A program made the translations under genes and the position numbers. A stretch of DNA of 49,883 bases from Thermovirga sp. (GTDB lineage: Bacteria > Synergistota > Synergistia > Synergistales > Thermovirgaceae). Positions 6,852-14,498 of the stretch are shown one piece after another (positions within the stretch are counted from its first letter, which is position 1; each line of letters begins with the position of its first letter). The stretch lies in NCBI RefSeq assembly GCF_017656375.1, contig NZ_JACDOB010000012.1, forward strand, positions 1 to 49,883, given 5' to 3'. A model generated the notes under the pieces. That model saw only the letters and a program-made list of their open reading frames with translations. It ran no database searches and was not told the DNA's origin.

Positions 6852-8498
6852 TTATCCTAATATGGCCTTCAAGTCTTCTTCTGGCGTGGTTATTGGCATG
6901 AGATTGAATTCCTTCTGCAGGAATTCAAACACAGGAGGTTTGACAAATGCTGGAAGTGTTGGGCCAAGGCGCATGTTCTTCACACCTAGATATAGCAGGG
7001 ATAGCAAAATACACACAGCTTTTTGCTCATACCATGACAAGATCAATGAAAGAGGCAAGCTGTTTATATCGGTTTCAAAGGCCTCTGCCAGGGCTTGAGC
7101 TATTTTTACAGCAGAGTAAGCATCGTTGCACTGCCCAACATCTAGCAAGCGAGGTATGCCTTCTATATCCCCGAAATCCAGCTTGTTGAAACGGTATTTC
7201 CCACAGGCCAAGGTAAGGATAACACAATCTTTGGGAACTTGTTTAGCCAAATCTGTGTAATAACTGCGTCCGCTTTTTGCTCCGTCACATCCTCCTATTA
7301 GGAAGAAGTGCCTGATCTTGCCTTCTTTTACCTTCTCTATGATCTGGGGCGCTACCGATAATACGGCATTGTGGCCAAATCCTACCATGATGGTCTTTTC
7401 GGGTGCATCTTCGGTAAATCCTTCTTCTGCCAGAGCTGCTTCTATTACTGGGGTGAAATCTTTATCTGGGCCAATGTGACGAACGCCAGGCCATGCCACT
7501 AAACCCGTCGTGAATATGCGGTGCTTGTATGATTCTTTAGGCCTCTGAATGCAGTTGGTGGTCATAAGTATGGCGCCAGGGAATTCGTCAAATTCCTTCT
7601 GCTGGTCCTGCCATGCGCCGCCGTAGTTGCCCACCAGGTGCGAGTATTTCTTGAGTTCCGGATAGCCGTGGCAGGGGAGCATCTCTCCGTGTGTGTAAAT
7701 GTTTATTCCTTTGCCTTCTGTCTGTTGAAGCAGCAGTTCTAGATCTCTTAAGTCGTGTCCTGAAACCAGGATAGCCTTGCCTTTGACTGGGGTTATGCGC
7801 ACTTTGGTTGGAACTGGATCTCCGTATCCGCCGGTGTTTGCTCTGTCCAGCAGCTCCATGACCCTTATATTCCATTTGCCTGCGTCCAATGCCCTGGCGA
7901 TTAGGTCGTCCAGTTTGAAGGAATCGCTTGAAAGGTAATTGAGGAAATCATGGAAGAACCCGTAAATTTCATCGTCTTCGTGTCCAAGGACGTGGGCGTG
8001 GTCCACATATGCAGCGCTTCCTTTGAGACCGAAGAGGATGAGGTCGTGCATGCCCTGGATGACCTCTCCGTGTTTTTCGGCCCCTTTTGCCGGGGTCACT
8101 TCCTCTCCTTTAGCTACCATCTCTTCCTTAGTACTGCCCGGATCGAAGGTTGCTGGACCCTTCAGTTTCTCAGGTTCTTTACCTGCTTTTTTGCATGAAT
8201 CCTCATACATTTTGCGAGCTTTTTCTCTCAGTTCTACGGCCCTTTTGACCAGGCCTTCCATCCTGTTTTCGTCGAAATTAACGTTTGTAATTGTTGAAAA
8301 AAGAGCTTCAACTACAAAAGTGTCTATCTCGTGGTCCTTTGCCCCTAATTGTCTGGCCCTGTGGGCGTACATGGAAATTCCTTTGGTGATGTGGATTAAA
8401 AGGTCCTGCATATCCGATACTTCGGGGGATTTTCCACAAACTCCTGCCACTGTACAACCTGTTCCTTTTGCTGTTTGTTCACATTGATAACAAAACAT
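6852..8498 (-). CDS. hcp: Hybrid cluster protein (hydroxylamine reductase)
   Basis: Hcp carries a hybrid Fe-S-O cluster and reduces hydroxylamine and, in current views, nitric oxide; it is cytoplasmic. The N-terminal cysteines C3, C6, C15 and C21 (FCYQCEQTAKGTGC) form the C-x2-C-x8-C-x5-C site of the proximal cluster. Further motifs are GHDLRDLE, THGEMLPCHGYPEL, TTNCIQRP, GGCDGAK and LACGKYRFNK, which supply hybrid-cluster ligands. Length 548 is normal. The start follows CAGGAGGGTGAGGCA. The Rrf2 regulator downstream and a TGGTA-N6-TACCA repeat upstream suggest stress-dependent control. Confidence 0.97.
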   Translation of the reverse strand: MFCYQCEQTAKGTGCTVAGVCGKSPEVSDMQDLLIHITKGISMYAHRARQLGAKDHEIDTFVVEALFSTITNVNFDENRMEGLVKRAVELREKARKMYEDSCKKAGKEPEKLKGPATFDPGSTKEEMVAKGEEVTPAKGAEKHGEVIQGMHDLILFGLKGSAAYVDHAHVLGHEDDEIYGFFHDFLNYLSSDSFKLDDLIARALDAGKWNIRVMELLDRANTGGYGDPVPTKVRITPVKGKAILVSGHDLRDLELLLQQTEGKGINIYTHGEMLPCHGYPELKKYSHLVGNYGGAWQDQQKEFDEFPGAILMTTNCIQRPKESYKHRIFTTGLVAWPGVRHIGPDKDFTPVIEAALAEEGFTEDAPEKTIMVGFGHNAVLSVAPQIIEKVKEGKIRHFFLIGGCDGAKSGRSYYTDLAKQVPKDCVILTLACGKYRFNKLDFGDIEGIPRLLDVGQCNDAYSAVKIAQALAEAFETDINSLPLSLILSWYEQKAVCILLSLLYLGVKNMRLGPTLPAFVKPPVFEFLQKEFNLMPITTPEEDLKAILG

Positions 8499-8772
8499 AT
8501 TGCCTCACCCTCCTGGCTGTAGTTGTGATTACACAGATAATGGTACCACAATACCAAAAATATGGAAAGGCTTTTTGCGATTGCGCTTTTAAATTGGGTT
8601 GTAGGCATAACTTTCCACCCCCTTTTGTTTCATAATCTATTTGCAGGGAGTTTTAATTCTCTCCCTTGAGTCCAATAAAGCCAGCAAAACGGTGCAAATT
8701 GGTACTGTTACTGCCGAAGCTAAGGATGTAAACTTTTAGTGATAATAAATATCAACAAAAGAGGGGGATAAT
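8499..8772. other. Divergent intergenic region between hcp and the radical SAM gene
   Basis: This 274-bp gap holds the promoters of two divergent genes and no reading frame I can support. It contains the inverted repeat at 8541-8556 and a small hairpin AGGGAG/CTCCCT (8645-8666). The stretch near 8680-8735 superficially resembles part of a cobalamin riboswitch but lacks its conserved core. Confidence 0.5.
8541..8556. promoter_or_regulatory. Inverted repeat in the hcp leader, candidate operator
   Basis: TGGTA and TACCA flank 6 bp (CCACAA) about 43-58 bp upstream of the hcp start. A plausible binding site for the neighbouring Rrf2 regulator or an FNR-like protein. It does not match the published E. 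coli NsrR consensus as I remember it. Confidence 0.35.
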
Positions 8773-9774
8773 ATGTGTATTTTTGGTCCTGTTCCTTCCA
8801 GAAGGCTCGGCTCAAGTTTGGGTATAAATAATATTCCTTACAAGATATGCACTTACACCTGTGCCTATTGCCAGATAGGGCCAACGTTGCGTTTGGAACT
8901 AGAAAGAAAGCGCTACAGTGATCCCGAAAAAATAGCAAGCTCCGTGAAAAAGCGGCTGCTTTGCCTCGCTGAAAAGGGAGAGAAAGTCGATTACATCACC
9001 CTCGTCCCAGATGGAGAACCTACGCTCGATACAGCTTTGGGAGAGTTGCTGACTGAACTTAGAAAGACGAGCATACCGGTGGCCGTTATCACCAATTCTT
9101 CGCTGATATGGGAATCGCAAGTCAGAGAAGCTCTCATGTTAGCAGATTGGGTTAGCCTCAAGATCGACGCCATATCCGAGGACGTGTGGCGCAGCGTAGA
9201 CCGGCCTCACCCGGCTTTAAAACACGACGAGATACTTGAAGGTATGAAAATCCTCGCGGCTGATTTTACAGGAAAACTCTGCACGGAAACCATGCTCGTA
9301 AGAGACCTCAATGACGTGCCCGAAGAACTCGAAAAGATAGCGGATTTCATCTCAAATTACCTCAATCCCTACACAGCCTATATTTCCGTTCCTACTCGGC
9401 CACCAGCAGCTTCCTGGGTGTTGCCTCCGAAGGAAGAGGCTGTAACTGCAGCTTATGCAATATATAAAAAGAAAGGCTTAACCGTTGAGACACTGACAGG
9501 TTATGAAGGCAACGAGTTCGTCATTACAGATAACCCCGCAGAGGAGATCCTCAATATAACGGCAGTCCATCCAATGAGAAGCGATGCCATAGAGGAAGTC
9601 TTACGGCGTTGGGAAGCAGACGAGCAGATCATAGAAGACCTGGTAGATGAAGGTAAAATAAAGAGAGTAGAATATGAGGGGAACATTTATTACCTGCGAG
9701 TGATGGGCGACCAAAAGGAGAAAAAGGGAGCATTAGCTGATGGCATTGGGAGTCAACCAAGATGTGATAGATAG
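8773..9774 (+). CDS. Radical SAM protein, COG0731 (TYW1-like) type
   Basis: A 333-residue radical SAM enzyme. The N-terminal signature FGPVPSRRLG is typical of a prokaryotic branch related to TYW1. The cluster motif is C26-x3-C30-x2-C33 (CTYTCAYC). GEPT near residue 80 is part of the SAM-binding site. Beyond the barrel, the last ~80 residues (from TAVHPMRSDAIEEVLRR) look like a small winged-helix module, so this is a radical SAM plus DNA/RNA-binding-like tail. The gene overlaps the next one by 35 bp. Substrate unknown; a tRNA-modification role is only suggested by the family name. The start follows AGAGGGGGA. Confidence 0.85.
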   Translation: MCIFGPVPSRRLGSSLGINNIPYKICTYTCAYCQIGPTLRLELERKRYSDPEKIASSVKKRLLCLAEKGEKVDYITLVPDGEPTLDTALGELLTELRKTSIPVAVITNSSLIWESQVREALMLADWVSLKIDAISEDVWRSVDRPHPALKHDEILEGMKILAADFTGKLCTETMLVRDLNDVPEELEKIADFISNYLNPYTAYISVPTRPPAASWVLPPKEEAVTAAYAIYKKKGLTVETLTGYEGNEFVITDNPAEEILNITAVHPMRSDAIEEVLRRWEADEQIIEDLVDEGKIKRVEYEGNIYYLRVMGDQKEKKGALADGIGSQPRCDR

Positions 9775-10693
9775 GGCTCAAGGCTGTTTCTTGGGCCAAA
9801 TAATAGGGGATTTGCTTGGCAGCTTGGTGGAGTTTAAAACACGAGAGGAGATTGAAAGGTTGTTCCCAAGCGGCCTTGAGAATGCCATGAACAGTGGGCA
9901 AGTGAATTTTCTTGCGCTCCAACCCACAGACGATTCAGAGATGGCTCTTGCGCTCGCAAGGGCCTTAATAAAAAAGGGCCGTTACGATAAAGGCTACGTG
10001 CGAGATTCATACGTCAGATGGCTCGATTCTAACCCTCCCGACTACGGGTTCACGGTCGAGGCTGGGTTAAGAGGAACTCCTAACATCAAAAGCCAGGCCA
10101 ATGGGGCGCTGATGAGGATAAGCCCCTTGGGAATCTTCGGGGCAAATCAAAATCTTGAGCTAGTGGCTTCTTGGGCCAGGGAGGATGCGAAGATAACTCA
10201 CCCAAACCCCGTTTGCGTTCAGATCAATGAACTTTTTGCGATGGCCGTAGCTTTTGCCATCAGAAACGGCCCAGATGTTAAGGCTTTATATGATCAGATC
10301 GTACGTTGGGCCGATGAAAGAGATGTAGAACCGATCGTGCGAGATGTCGTAATTGCAGCAGAGAAAAATCCTCCCCAAGATTACATTACCCACCAAGGAT
10401 GGGTGTTGATAGCCTTTCAAAATGCGCTGTGGCAGTTGCTGCATGCTCCAAACTTCAAAGAGGCGATAGTGGATACGATTACGCAAGGTGGGGATGCCGA
10501 CACGAACGCTGCGATATGCGGGGCGCTAGTGGGCGCCGTGTACGGCAAAAGGGCCATTCCTAAAAAATGGATAGATATTATCCTTAACTGTCGAGCTGAA
10601 GATGTAGAGGACCCTGCTGTCAAGGCAAGGCCCAGAGAATATTGGCCTGTGGACGTCATGGATTTGGCTTGGAAACTCCTGATTAATAATTAA
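9740..10693 (+). CDS. ADP-ribosylglycohydrolase family protein
   Basis: A 317-residue member of the ARH/DraG family, which removes ADP-ribose from proteins or nucleic acids using two Mg ions. Metal-site motifs are GCFLGQIIGDLLG (about 15-27), TDDSEM (about 63-68; most relatives have TDDT) and GGDADTNAAICG near 250. The ATG at 9740 follows AAAGGGAGC and lies inside the end of the radical SAM gene, so the two are translationally linked. No ADP-ribosyltransferase or nitrogenase regulation gene is nearby, so the substrate is open; a nucleotide or tRNA-related target would fit the partner. Confidence 0.9.
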   Translation: MALGVNQDVIDRAQGCFLGQIIGDLLGSLVEFKTREEIERLFPSGLENAMNSGQVNFLALQPTDDSEMALALARALIKKGRYDKGYVRDSYVRWLDSNPPDYGFTVEAGLRGTPNIKSQANGALMRISPLGIFGANQNLELVASWAREDAKITHPNPVCVQINELFAMAVAFAIRNGPDVKALYDQIVRWADERDVEPIVRDVVIAAEKNPPQDYITHQGWVLIAFQNALWQLLHAPNFKEAIVDTITQGGDADTNAAICGALVGAVYGKRAIPKKWIDIILNCRAEDVEDPAVKARPREYWPVDVMDLAWKLLINN

Positions 10694-10711
10694 ATTGTTT
10701 TTAGTATAAAA

Positions 10712-11632
10712 TTAACGAGGACTTTTGTCCGGCTTGATAAAAGATAGTGCACGAAAAATCCAGCTTTCCCTGCGGCGCAGAAGTTTCTTTATTTGTGGCA
10801 AATGCTCTTTAGCTGAGTCCATTCCTATTTTGATAAATTTATTGTACTCCGAAAAGTCGGACCAAGGGACATAGGGCAGATGAGGTTTTATTAAGATGTC
10901 TGCCTTTTCTGCCTGAAGTCTGGAAAGCTCAAGGCCCATTATCAGCTGACAGCGTTCTATGATATCTATCATGGCTGGATCCTTTAGTTGTGGAAGGCTA
11001 GAAGGACTGGCGGAAATGGCTATAACCATCTCAGCACCCAGTTTTATGGTGCTTTCCACTGGTATAAGCTGGGTAATTCCTCCGTCAGCAATGAAAAGGT
11101 CTTTTTCTTTCTCCGGCGGTAGAAACCCTGGAACTAAAGAGCTTCGCTTTACAGCCTTTCTGATATCACCCTTGTCGAATATTAAGGTTTTGCCTGAATT
11201 TAGATCCGTTGCTACTGCAGCAAAGGGGATCTTGGTCTCCTCTATTTTCCCTTCTTTAACCAAAAAGTTGACGGCCTCATCCAGAACGTGAGATTTGAAA
11301 AAGGGCCTCCTGGCGCCCAGAGATATGGCATATACGCGCTTTGCCAAAGTTCTTGCTAGCTTGCTAAGGGGGGTAGAGTCCTCTTGTTCATCATTGCCAA
11401 TAATAGGCAGCTCAAGGTTGCCATGCTTTTCAGAGTCAAGGTATGCTTTTACTTTTTTTATAGCTTCTTCAATATTTCCCTGTTGGGCGTAAATGGCGCC
11501 TATTATGGCTCCCATAGAAGTGCCGCAGATGATATCTATAGGTATATTCTCTTCTTCCAGGACTTTTATCACTCCTAGATGGACAAGCCCTCTTGCACCT
11601 CCACCACCTAGGGCTAGGCCTACTGTAGGCAT
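10712..11632 (-). CDS. Patatin-like phospholipase, RssA/YlbK type
   Basis: A 306-residue serine lipid acyl hydrolase with a Ser-Asp dyad. The oxyanion motif is GGGGARG (about 9-15), the nucleophile elbow is GTSMG with Ser39, and the catalytic Asp is in the motif ADGG. There is no signal peptide, so it acts at the inner leaflet or in the cytoplasm. It is the last of three same-strand genes (cupin, polysaccharide deacetylase, patatin), suggesting envelope lipid turnover, but that link is only positional. Start ATG follows GAGGAGGAGAT. Confidence 0.9.
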   Translation of the reverse strand: MPTVGLALGGGGARGLVHLGVIKVLEEENIPIDIICGTSMGAIIGAIYAQQGNIEEAIKKVKAYLDSEKHGNLELPIIGNDEQEDSTPLSKLARTLAKRVYAISLGARRPFFKSHVLDEAVNFLVKEGKIEETKIPFAAVATDLNSGKTLIFDKGDIRKAVKRSSLVPGFLPPEKEKDLFIADGGITQLIPVESTIKLGAEMVIAISASPSSLPQLKDPAMIDIIERCQLIMGLELSRLQAEKADILIKPHLPYVPWSDFSEYNKFIKIGMDSAKEHLPQIKKLLRRRESWIFRALSFIKPDKSPR

Positions 11633-11678
11633 GCAAATCTCCTCCTCATTTTATGTTCATTATACACTTCAGGAGTTG

Positions 11679-12407
11679 TTAGTTGCTATGGGCTAGCGAT
11701 ATGGGTTTTATTGGCTTGTGGAGCATTTGCTCCAGGGTGACGAAAGAGTACCCTTCTTTTCTTAAGGTGTTTATTATCAGGGGCAGGGCTGCCAATGTGA
11801 AGTTGCCTCCGTCATGCAAAAGAACTATTGCACCAGGCGTAGCCCTTCTTATCACTGTTTTGGCAAGGGCTTGGGGGGAATAACTATCAAAGCCAGCGTC
11901 ATATCCGTTGATGGTCCATAAAACTGTCTGCAGCCCTAATTTGTTTGCAATATCCAAAGTCCGGTTATTCCAATTACCCCCTGGGGGACGAAAGAATCGA
12001 GGGGGTGTTTCAGTTATTGCCTTTATTGCCTGATTGCAGAAACGTATTTGTTCTTCTACTTCTTTTCCTTCAAGTTTACTTAAATTTGGGTGACTCCAAG
12101 AGTGGTTTCCCAGTACGTGCCCTCTCTTAACTATGTTCTTGAGTATAAAGGGGTTTTCGGCGGCTTTTACACCTACGACAAAGAACGTTGCTTTTATTTG
12201 AAAGGAATCCAACAGGTCTAGCAATTGGGGAGTATGGAATGGATGAGGCCCATCGTCAAACGTTAGTGCTATAACTTTTGCGAACGTGGGCCCAGAAGTG
12301 ATAGGGGAAAGAGCCAAGGCAAACTTGGGCCTCGCAACTAGCAGCAATGCCGCCGTAATTATCATTAAAATTTGGTTCCATTTACAAAACTTGCTGAAGA
12401 AATTCAT
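11679..12407 (-). CDS. Polysaccharide deacetylase (NodB homology domain)
   Basis: A 242-residue exported deacetylase of the carbohydrate esterase 4 fold, probably acting on peptidoglycan or another N-acetylated polymer. A signal peptide/anchor spans about residues 12-33 (ends FALALSP). Catalytic motifs are TFDDGPHP (metal Asp and base Asp), GNHSWSHP (two metal-binding His), RPPGG and LLHDGG near the C-terminus. It begins 11 bp after the cupin stop. Closest functional type is the PdaA/spore-type deacetylase, but no sporulation gene is seen here. Confidence 0.92.
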   Translation of the reverse strand: MNFFSKFCKWNQILMIITAALLLVARPKFALALSPITSGPTFAKVIALTFDDGPHPFHTPQLLDLLDSFQIKATFFVVGVKAAENPFILKNIVKRGHVLGNHSWSHPNLSKLEGKEVEEQIRFCNQAIKAITETPPRFFRPPGGNWNNRTLDIANKLGLQTVLWTINGYDAGFDSYSPQALAKTVIRRATPGAIVLLHDGGNFTLAALPLIINTLRKEGYSFVTLEQMLHKPIKPISLAHSN

Positions 12408-12418
12408 GGTTTTTATGC

Positions 12419-12784
12419 TTAAGCTTCAGGGTCACCTTTTACGGGAACAGTGCAGAGAAAGTTCAAGGGGCTGTCTCCTAGGTTTTTGAAACAGTGCTTT
12501 TCTCCGGAAGGCACGTAAGCCCAGGAGTGTGCATCCAAAATATATGAGTGATCATTTAACACGAACTCAACCTTACCTGACAGAATTACCACGTAATGCG
12601 GCCAGTCGTGGGTGTGTAAAGGTGTTTGAGCTCCTTTGTCCAACTGAAAGTGTCTCATAACGTAATCTTTCCAGAATCTGCGGGGCCCAAATACGATTTT
12701 CTTTTCTACACCCCAAGCTTCTTTTACGGCAACGGACTCGAGAGACTCAATCGATCCGGCAAAAACATTATCTTCATTAGCCAT
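12419..12784 (-). CDS. Small cupin-domain protein
   Basis: A single-domain cupin of about 121 residues. Cupin motif 1 is seen as HTHDWPHYVVILSGKVEF (two His plus the following acidic/His positions) and motif 2 as PSGEKHCFKNLG. These histidines usually bind a metal. I choose the ATG at 12784, which follows AGGAAGGTAAG, over the upstream ATG at 12805. It heads a tandem with the deacetylase and patatin genes. Enzymatic role unknown; many such proteins are sugar isomerases, dioxygenases or sensors. Confidence 0.8.
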   Translation of the reverse strand: MANEDNVFAGSIESLESVAVKEAWGVEKKIVFGPRRFWKDYVMRHFQLDKGAQTPLHTHDWPHYVVILSGKVEFVLNDHSYILDAHSWAYVPSGEKHCFKNLGDSPLNFLCTVPVKGDPEA

Positions 12785-12973
12785 TTTCTTACCTTCCTTT
12801 CTCATTTGTTTTATACAGCAAAATATTTCATTTGCTTATGATACTACAACTTTAGGAAGAGATAATAGTTTGCATGCAACAGCTTCTAACTGTTGAGAAA
12901 AAATGAGATATGAAGAGATATTTGTAGAAAAATGCCTCAAAAAAAGAATATGCCATATTATTTCTCAACATAT

Positions 12974-13013
12974 ACTGACCTTTACTGACTTTTATATTTG
13001 ACTATTATTGACC
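12974..13013 (-). promoter_or_regulatory. Two CtsR-type operators before hsp20
   Basis: On the minus strand 12997-13013 reads GGTCAATAATAGTCAAA, matching 16 of 17 positions of the CtsR consensus RGTCAAANANRGTCAAA. A second, weaker copy lies at 12974-12990. The TGAC cores are at 12976, 12986, 12999 and 13009, so each pair is spaced one helical turn (10 bp). The better box covers the -35 region of the hsp20 promoter, the expected place for a repressor. Confidence 0.7.
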
Positions 13014-13025
13014 TTATCGTAAAAT
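12998..13025 (+). promoter_or_regulatory. hsp20 promoter
   Basis: TTGACT (12998-13003), 16 bp, TAAAAT (13020-13025). The -35 element is part of the CtsR-like box. Confidence 0.6.
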
Positions 13026-13104
13026 TTGAAGTGCAAATGAGGAACGAGGAAAGAAGGCGCAACAAGAAATAAAAACGTTAGAAATTGGCAGGGGGGTGGA
13101 TAAG

Positions 13105-13539
13105 ATGACTGGAAGGTACATGATGCCTTGGAATGGGACGAGGAGTATTTTTGATGAAATGGATGAATTTTTCCGTGGTTTCTCCGAAGCTCTAAGGCCT
13201 ATGACCAGCAGGTATGCTCCTGTTGAAATGTACGAAGAGGGAAATGAGTTGGTGCTGAAAGTTGATGCGCCCGGCTTTGAACCTTCAGATGTGGAGATAA
13301 AGACCTTTGCCGACAAAGTTTTGATTCAGTCCAAGGTTGAGCAGAAGGAAGAAAAGGAAGAAAAGGGAAAAACTTATTACATCAGGCGCAGGTCTCAGGC
13401 TATGAACTACAGCATCAACCTGCCCTACGAAGTTGATCCCGCTAAGGCTAAAGCTTCCTTCAAGAACGGGGTCATAACTATAAAGTTGCCCAAGAGTGAG
13501 GCCGTAGAAGGCAGGGTAATTCCTATTGAGAAAGAATAA
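13105..13539 (+). CDS. hsp20: Hsp20/alpha-crystallin small heat-shock protein
   Basis: An ATP-independent holdase of 144 residues. The alpha-crystallin domain spans about 40-135 (PVEMYEEGNELVLKVDAPG through FKNGVITIKLPKSE), and VIPIE close to the C-terminus is the I-x-I anchor used for oligomerisation. I take ATG 13105, which sits behind AGGGGGGTGG, over the GTG three codons upstream. It is monocistronic between its promoter and the terminator at 13576. Confidence 0.95.
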   Translation: MTGRYMMPWNGTRSIFDEMDEFFRGFSEALRPMTSRYAPVEMYEEGNELVLKVDAPGFEPSDVEIKTFADKVLIQSKVEQKEEKEEKGKTYYIRRRSQAMNYSINLPYEVDPAKAKASFKNGVITIKLPKSEAVEGRVIPIEKE

Positions 13540-13575
13540 TAACACATGGCCTTTACATTTAACGGAGCTTTCAAG

Positions 13576-13607
13576 AAGGGGGGGACGTAGTAGCCCCCCT
13601 CTTTTTT
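13576..13607 (+). terminator. hsp20 intrinsic terminator
   Basis: A GGGGGG / CCCCCC stem with a 9-11 nt loop, followed by TCTTTTTT. Confidence 0.85.
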
Positions 13608-13687
13608 GTGGCCTCAAAGATAAACATTTATGAAAAAACATGATATAGTTAATAATATCACTAATTGCTTGTAGGGAGGCCACTCAG

Positions 13688-14053
13688 ATGTTTTTAAGTG
13701 AAATTTTGGGTTTGTTGGAAGCAGAAAAGGTTGGAAAGAGTGAACATCTTTCGGTGGAAATTGGCTGTGCATTTGCTTCTGACCTGATGAGCGATGTTTT
13801 GGCCCTTGCTAGCCCAGGCTCTCTTTTAATTACTGGCCTTACTAACATTCAAATAGTTAGGACTGCGAGCATGTTAGATATGCCTGGGGTTGTCTTCGTT
13901 CGTGGCAAAAGGCCGGCCAAGGAGACCGTAGAATTAGCTGATAAAATGGGGCTTCCCATAATATTGACGAACAAGACCATGTTCGAGACCTGCGGAATAC
14001 TATATGCGGCAGGCATTAAATCTTGCTTTTGCCCAAAGAGGAGTGGGCAATGA
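13688..14053 (+). CDS. DRTGG-domain protein
   Basis: A 121-residue protein made almost entirely of a DRTGG domain (named for its motif; also found in phosphotransacetylases and associated with CBS domains). The region SDLMSDVLALASPGSLLITG followed by TNIQIVRTASML is diagnostic. It is the first gene of a five-gene cassette that continues with ATGA overlap into a HATPase gene. Relatives sit in the same order upstream of NADH-linked [FeFe] hydrogenase genes in clostridia and relatives (recalled). Possible nucleotide-sensing role; not demonstrated. Start behind GGGAGGCCACTCAG. Confidence 0.78.
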   Translation: MFLSEILGLLEAEKVGKSEHLSVEIGCAFASDLMSDVLALASPGSLLITGLTNIQIVRTASMLDMPGVVFVRGKRPAKETVELADKMGLPIILTNKTMFETCGILYAAGIKSCFCPKRSGQ

Positions 14054-14496
14054 GCGCAAGAGAACCTTTGATAGTCCAAAGAGAGGTTAAGCCTCTTGAT
14101 TTTTTAGCAGCAGGCGAGACAGCTTCAGAGTTCAAAGAGCTTCTTAAGTCTTTAGGCATACCCACAGATATATGTAGACGAGCCTCTATAGTAACCTATG
14201 AAGCAGAGATGAATACAGTCATCCATGGCGGTGGGGGAGTTATGAGTTTGAGGTTGGAGGATGATGCTATCATAATAGTAGCTGAAGACCAAGGGCCAGG
14301 AATAGCAGATTTGGAGAAGGCCATGCAGGAAGGATATTCGACTGCCCCTGATTTTGTCAGAGAAATGGGTTTTGGTGCAGGAATGGGACTTCCTAATATA
14401 AAGAAATATTCTGATAAACTGGAGATAGATACAAGAGTTGGAGAGGGTACAACGCTAAGGGCCTATATTTTCATTAAAGGCCAACGGGAGGAATAA
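14050..14496 (+). CDS. RsbW-like anti-sigma/HATPase protein
   Basis: A 148-residue ATP-binding protein of the GHKL superfamily without a phospho-accepting histidine domain. The N-box is YEAEMNTVIHG, the G1 box DQGPGI and the G2 box GFGAGMGLPNIKK. This resembles anti-sigma factor kinases such as RsbW/SpoIIAB. It starts by ATGA overlap with the DRTGG gene and is followed after 2 bp by a ferredoxin-hydrogenase-like gene, so the set is clearly one operon. The partner or substrate is unknown; no anti-anti-sigma gene is nearby. Confidence 0.83.
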   Translation: MSAREPLIVQREVKPLDFLAAGETASEFKELLKSLGIPTDICRRASIVTYEAEMNTVIHGGGGVMSLRLEDDAIIIVAEDQGPGIADLEKAMQEGYSTAPDFVREMGFGAGMGLPNIKKYSDKLEIDTRVGEGTTLRAYIFIKGQREE

Positions 14497-14498
14497 AA

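Noticed and set aside
8680-8740. Cobalamin riboswitch-like string (GGTGCAAATTGG and ACTGTTACTGCC) before the radical SAM gene
   Set aside because: The conserved B12-box pattern GCCACTG and the GGGAA core are not present, the helices I tried do not pair well, and a radical SAM target would be odd.
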